Position numbers and translations under genes: made by a program. Shown here piece after piece: positions 63,954 through 64,000 of a stretch of 64,000 nt of DNA. Under the pieces are notes generated by a model, which saw only the letters and a list, made by a program, of their open reading frames with translations, ran no database searches and was not told where the DNA came from. The stretch covers positions 114,776 through 178,775 of the forward strand of contig NZ_FUKO01000022.1 in assembly GCF_900163815.1 (NCBI RefSeq), in the 5' to 3' direction. The stretch is from Microbacterium esteraromaticum. GTDB lineage: Bacteria > Actinomycetota > Actinomycetes > Actinomycetales > Microbacteriaceae. Positions within the stretch are counted from its first letter, which is position 1, and each line of letters opens with the position of its first letter.

Positions 63954-64000
63954 CTACTTGAGGTGGGGGCTGGTCAGTGCGCCGCCGATGAGGAGCATGC
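63954..64000 (-). CDS. C-terminal end of a gene continuing beyond the window
   Basis: The minus strand reads MLLIGGALTSPHLK and then TAG, ending eight bases from the hairpin. The hydrophobic-to-polar ending and convergent position suggest the end of a real gene, but too little is visible to name it. Confidence 0.3.
   Translation of the reverse strand, partial: MLLIGGALTSPHLK

Overview
The window is a high-GC actinobacterial chromosome segment that looks like Microbacteriaceae, most likely Microbacterium or a close relative. This rests on the gene content, the GC-rich codon use, and the very frequent GGATGC/GCATCC words. No rRNA, tRNA, CRISPR array, intact insertion sequence or prophage was seen. 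Function calls come from reading motifs and gene order; no database search was possible.

Layout. 1-6091: Mrp-type Na+/H+ antiporter operon (mrpA cut by the window edge, then C, D, E, F, G). 6121-16382: a DUF2510 membrane protein, an alpha/beta hydrolase, a penicillin-acylase-type hydrolase, and two YhgE/Pip-type membrane proteins under a TetR regulator with a clear operator. 16466-19673: argG, a frameshifted ZIP-type transporter and a BadF/N-acetylglucosamine-kinase-type protein. 19733-26117 (minus strand): a seven-gene MoxR/DUF58/VWA operon. 26309-31606: a cytochrome P450 remnant, a Pr6Pr membrane protein, purA, a beta-propeller lactonase and a flavin disulfide reductase. 31706-35013: an OpuC-like osmoprotectant ABC transporter. 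35038-36652: an AI-2E family exporter and a chorismate-mutase-type protein. 36861-41537: an amino-sugar or ketose-phosphate operon (SIS isomerase, ROK kinase, PfkB kinase, class II aldolase, DeoR regulator). 41815-45953: Lrp/DadA-like and MFS/ArsR divergent pairs. 46017-50468: two regulator-ATPase-permease cassettes (GntR and TetR controlled). 50540-51679: an RlmG/RsmC-like methyltransferase. 52047-55323: an OpuA-like glycine betaine transporter behind a long leader. 55561-63898: a GntR/FCD regulator and a nine-gene catabolic operon ending in a perfect hairpin.

The most interesting region is 55561-63898. It holds the OtnI/OtnK/OtnC-type trio known from four-carbon acid-sugar breakdown. Upstream of that trio lie a metallo-beta-lactamase-fold (possible lactonase) protein, a uronate-dehydrogenase-like protein and a 2-hydroxyacid dehydrogenase. 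A racemase-family protein, a ModA-like binding protein without a signal peptide, and a nucleoside hydrolase are also present. A 31-bp perfect dyad overlaps its likely promoter. Read together, the genes suggest an oxidative route from an aldose (perhaps released from a glycoside or nucleoside) through lactone, aldonate, 2-oxo and 3-oxo acid to dihydroxyacetone phosphate. The substrate is unknown.

A second theme is small palindromic DNA: long hairpins between genes, a pair of 53-bp direct repeats, and two copies of a 19-bp sequence inside the 3' ends of genes. Several have been captured as protein C-terminal tails. There are also unusually clean operators in front of the TetR, GntR/YtrA-type, GntR/FCD, ArsR and Lrp regulators.
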